Assembly (NCBI GenBank): GCA_021736745.1
Contig: JAIPFG010000105.1
Span: 1-9,067, forward strand
Direction of reading: 5' to 3'
DNA from: Pseudomonadales bacterium
GTDB taxonomy: Bacteria > Pseudomonadota > Gammaproteobacteria > Pseudomonadales > IMCC2047
Length of the DNA stretch: 9,067 nt
The notes below the pieces were generated by a model, which did not search any database, had not been told where the DNA came from, and worked only from the letters and a program-made list of their open reading frames with translations. Position numbers and translations under genes: made by a program. This document shows, piece after piece, positions 6,741 to 9,067 of the stretch; the first letter of the stretch is position 1, and each line of letters opens with the position of its first letter.

Positions 6741-9067
6741 CCGGTTGAGCAAAGTGAAGGCATTAGCAGTGAAGACGGTTGGGGTGAGAGCCAACTGGAG
6801 GCAGAGGACGACACTTTTGCGATAACGATTGATAAAGATGAAGCAATTGAACTTTCGAATGTGCTCGAAAGTGAATCAACGATGCTGAACACTCAAGAGA
6901 CAGAAGGACCTGAGGAAGTGGACGCCTATGAGTCAGGGGTTCCTGCGGATGGTTCCGATAAAGTTGAAACCGAGACAGGTGATGAATTAATTGAACTGGA
7001 GTCACCGCTCGGGTTGTTAACTGAGTGGGGTGTGGCAGCAGTATCTGATCACAATAGTGACGACGAAGAAATCAGATTCGAATTGCCAGCCGATGAAGAT
7101 AAATCTCTGGAAGTGGAAGACACTGTCGAAGCAGAGGCGCAAGTGGCTGAAACTCTAGAGGAGTCGGGTGCTGAGTCAAATTTAACTGCCGATCAAGATG
7201 CAGAATTGGTGGATGAAGAGCCTATTGATGAAGAGATATTGGAAATCTTTGCGGAAGAGGCTGAGGAAGTTATTGGCGCTATTAGTGAGCATTGGCCAAT
7301 GTATGTCGCGGATTACTCGCGACAAGATTCGTTATCGGAAGTGCGTCGGGCTTTTCATACCCTCAAAGGCAGTGGCCGCATGGTGAAAGCCTCAGTTATT
7401 GCTGAATTGGCTTGGTCTATTGAAAATCTTCTCAATCATGTGATTGAGGGATCTCTTCAGATAAATCAGGCAATGGTTTCTTTGATCGACGAAGTCTGCA
7501 ATGAGCTCCCAGTCTTACTGCGTCATTTTGTTGAAAATACCACTCCGGAAAAGGATGTTTCTGATTGGATGGAACATGCCGACAGGTTAATCGCCGGCGA
7601 AGAAATTGAGCAAGAGAGTTTAGATGAAGCATCTTTGGATAACAGCCAGCAAGAGCAACCTGCAACTGAGACTGATGAATTGCTGTCAGTGGGTGAAGAG
7701 GAGCTTGGTGAGATTGCTGAGTCAGTGCCGGAAGAGAGCCTGGAACTCGATATTCTGTCTCTGGCAGAAGATGATGAAGAAATTGATTTGGAACTCGAGG
7801 AAATACCAGGTCAAGCAATTCTGCTTGAGGCTGAAACAGAGGTTGATGATGGGGATGCCACACTCAACGAAATTTTCAGCCAGGAGGCAAATACTCATAT
7901 AGCGGTTCTGGAAGGTTTTATCGAAACGTATCGCCAATCTGGAATGTCGGCTATCAGCTTTACCGATGAGCTGCTGCGGGCCTTGCACACGATCAAGGGC
8001 AGTGCTTACATGGCCTCTTTGGATGTGATTGGTGATATAGCTGCTGCCGGAGAATCGCTGGCGAAGGAGCTCGGTAGTTATCAGGTGCTAGCTGATCAAG
8101 AAGTAATAGGGCTTTTGGAAGAAGCCAAGAACCTAATTCAGCTTGGGGTTCAACAACTGGTGGAGGAAAAAAATCTCGAGATTACCGGCACTGAAGACCT
8201 GATTCAGCGGATTGCCTCCCTCCAGTCACAACGAATTACGCAAGAGAAAGATTCTAGCGCTCAGAGTGAGGAAGTGCTTTCCCCGGCATTGAGATTTTTA
8301 CGTGATCATATCGACCCTATCTGCAGTGTTACCGAACAATTTGAACAATGGCGGGAACAACCTGAACTGGGATCACCATTGTTTGAGCAGATGCTAGAGC
8401 AGGTATCTCAGCTTAATGAAGCCTCGCAGGAATGCGAGCAACCCGAAGTTGAAACGCTGTTGGCGACATTGGAGTATGTCTACCGTACGCTCAATGGTAT
8501 GGCCTTGCGGATATCACCTGAGATGCTTTCCGCGTTATCCATAGCGCATGAAGGGCTGATGGGGTTAATCGACCAACTTGCAGCCGGACAACAGGTGGTT
8601 CTATCTGAAAATTTAACAGCTGACCTGGATAATGCGCTGACCGATCTGCAAACCGAGCAGGAGCAAACAGCTGATACGATTCCGGATAGTGAGCCAATGG
8701 CTGAATTACCCGTTCATGTCGAGTCGGAGAAGCAAGAAGAGCAAATATCCGAGGATGGTCCTGAAGGCTTTGTGGGTGAAATTGAAGATAAAGTTGAACT
8801 GCAGCAGATTGCGCTTCCTCAGTCTGAAGAAGTCGACCATGAGTTAATCGAAATTTTCCTGAGCGAAGCCGATGAGATTATGGAAGCGACCGCTGAGGCG
8901 AAACAGCGATGGATTGAAAATACTGATAATTTCACCGCTGTCGATGAACTGCAACGGAGCTTGCATACCCTTAAGGGCAGTTCTCGTATGGCTGGTATTT
9001 CCGCTATTGGCGATCTAAGCCATGAACTGGAATCTATTTACGAAGACGTCAATGCAAGACGCATTAG
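5082..9067 (+). CDS. chpA: ChpA (PilL) hybrid chemosensory histidine kinase, N-terminal 1328 residues only
   Basis: CheA-type kinase of the Pil-Chp system; it passes phosphate to PilG and PilH. The frame is open from 5082 to the right edge (1328 full codons). The family is about 2000-2500 residues, so the CheA catalytic core, CheW-like domain and C-terminal receiver should lie beyond. Phosphotransfer (Hpt) modules with an intact His are H50 (VHQVAGSLQM), H759 (FHTLKGSGRM), H969 (LHTIKGSAYM) and H1295 (LHTLKGSSRM). Hpt-like modules with Arg at the same site are R356 (LRQIASTLVM), R472 (LRSAYGGLSM) and R1135 (YRTLNGMA). A weaker one may have W214. Residues 1 to about 550 correspond to the region shared with FimL in Pseudomonas. 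Long Glu/Asp-rich linkers occur at about 555-714, 840-920 and 1195-1248. No membrane helix is seen. pilK, expected just upstream, is absent. Confidence 0.96.
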   Translation, partial: MGESHDVMNLEWVQSDIEQTLLQAQENLEACLSGSDDNQAQLKNCLEAVHQVAGSLQMVGLSGAVLLTSKMEALLSRMLEGSLENLDEAYAALAQSLVHLPPYLARVKSDVEESPILLLKAINDIHQVLGEPLILEYSMFNPELGIERPLASTELKAGFAEQSAANIKKMRQIFQFALIGLIRNEEVKVNLVRVSNVLARLQQDCKGSRINQLWEISCAMIEGLIGGTIPLNSEVIELLRSTDKEIKRLADSGESGLDQQPKENLLKGMLYHIAKTSLDSPQIQAIKKTYHLERFQLENQNNPHARLFVGPDKDTLNSAVLALTEELQRIKDTIDLYVRNEIKANIDLGGLKPSLRQIASTLVMLNLEEPKSVVQEQLDILAEHSTGNIEIPNEKLLKIAEALLYVESQLQSIVERSSASQEDGIAAYAGNAAERVILESLSNMKQAKEDIQEFVIDSTDFEKLVNVPVILRSAYGGLSMISQSVAAQVVYSVAQFIEDDILALAKEPQTDVMDTLAEVVATVEYYLEGLAESKPANEKILEQAKVRIASMGYPVEQSEGISSEDGWGESQLEAEDDTFAITIDKDEAIELSNVLESESTMLNTQETEGPEEVDAYESGVPADGSDKVETETGDELIELESPLGLLTEWGVAAVSDHNSDDEEIRFELPADEDKSLEVEDTVEAEAQVAETLEESGAESNLTADQDAELVDEEPIDEEILEIFAEEAEEVIGAISEHWPMYVADYSRQDSLSEVRRAFHTLKGSGRMVKASVIAELAWSIENLLNHVIEGSLQINQAMVSLIDEVCNELPVLLRHFVENTTPEKDVSDWMEHADRLIAGEEIEQESLDEASLDNSQQEQPATETDELLSVGEEELGEIAESVPEESLELDILSLAEDDEEIDLELEEIPGQAILLEAETEVDDGDATLNEIFSQEANTHIAVLEGFIETYRQSGMSAISFTDELLRALHTIKGSAYMASLDVIGDIAAAGESLAKELGSYQVLADQEVIGLLEEAKNLIQLGVQQLVEEKNLEITGTEDLIQRIASLQSQRITQEKDSSAQSEEVLSPALRFLRDHIDPICSVTEQFEQWREQPELGSPLFEQMLEQVSQLNEASQECEQPEVETLLATLEYVYRTLNGMALRISPEMLSALSIAHEGLMGLIDQLAAGQQVVLSENLTADLDNALTDLQTEQEQTADTIPDSEPMAELPVHVESEKQEEQISEDGPEGFVGEIEDKVELQQIALPQSEEVDHELIEIFLSEADEIMEATAEAKQRWIENTDNFTAVDELQRSLHTLKGSSRMAGISAIGDLSHELESIYEDVNARRI

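Noticed and set aside
6763..7863. Several minus-strand frames of 80-143 codons inside chpA
   Set aside because: They are Pro, His, Gln and Leu rich, as expected from the antisense of Glu/Asp-rich linkers, and carry no motifs.
1..9067. Mobile elements, CRISPR arrays, tRNA or rRNA genes, defence systems
   Set aside because: No transposase, terminal inverted repeats, spaced repeats or RNA gene signatures were found; the window is a conserved chromosomal locus.

Overview
The window is from a gammaproteobacterium, probably a pseudomonad-like or marine lineage (Pseudomonadales/Cellvibrionales type). This rests on the protein sequences: GshB, PilG, PilH, PilI, PilJ and the start of ChpA all read as close relatives of the Pseudomonas aeruginosa proteins as I remember them. 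The gene order (gshB divergent from a pilGHIJ-chpA cluster) also matches. Base composition is moderate, below that of P. aeruginosa, and no gene stands out as transferred.

Layout: positions 1-813 (minus strand) hold most of gshB, glutathione synthetase, with its 3' end cut off by the window edge. Positions 814-1196 are a divergent intergenic region with a candidate promoter for each side and a small palindrome/direct-repeat element. From 1197 to the end, all genes are on the plus strand and form one Pil-Chp (type IV pilus chemosensory) cluster: pilG (1197-1601), pilH (1645-2010), pilI (2054-2596), pilJ (2661-4940) and chpA (5082 to beyond 9067). No strong intrinsic terminator is visible between them, so they are probably one operon.

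How they work together: PilJ is the inner-membrane receptor, PilI the CheW-type adaptor that couples it to the ChpA histidine kinase, and PilG and PilH are the two single-domain receivers that take phosphate from ChpA. In characterised relatives the system controls twitching motility, surface sensing and cAMP through pilus extension and retraction. Only the N-terminal 1328 residues of ChpA lie in the window. They contain the chain of phosphotransfer (Hpt) modules; the CheA kinase core and C-terminal receiver should lie to the right.

The known system is therefore clear, and I do not see a wholly new one. The departures that merit attention are: (1) no pilK (CheR-type methyltransferase) between pilJ and chpA, where there is instead a 141-nt gap with hairpins; (2) a roughly 86-residue acidic C-terminal tail on PilJ that has no counterpart in the P. 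aeruginosa protein as I recall it, and which contains a segment resembling the lead helix of a ChpA Hpt module; (3) three Hpt-like modules in ChpA that all have Arg where the phospho-accepting His should be, alternating with four intact His modules.
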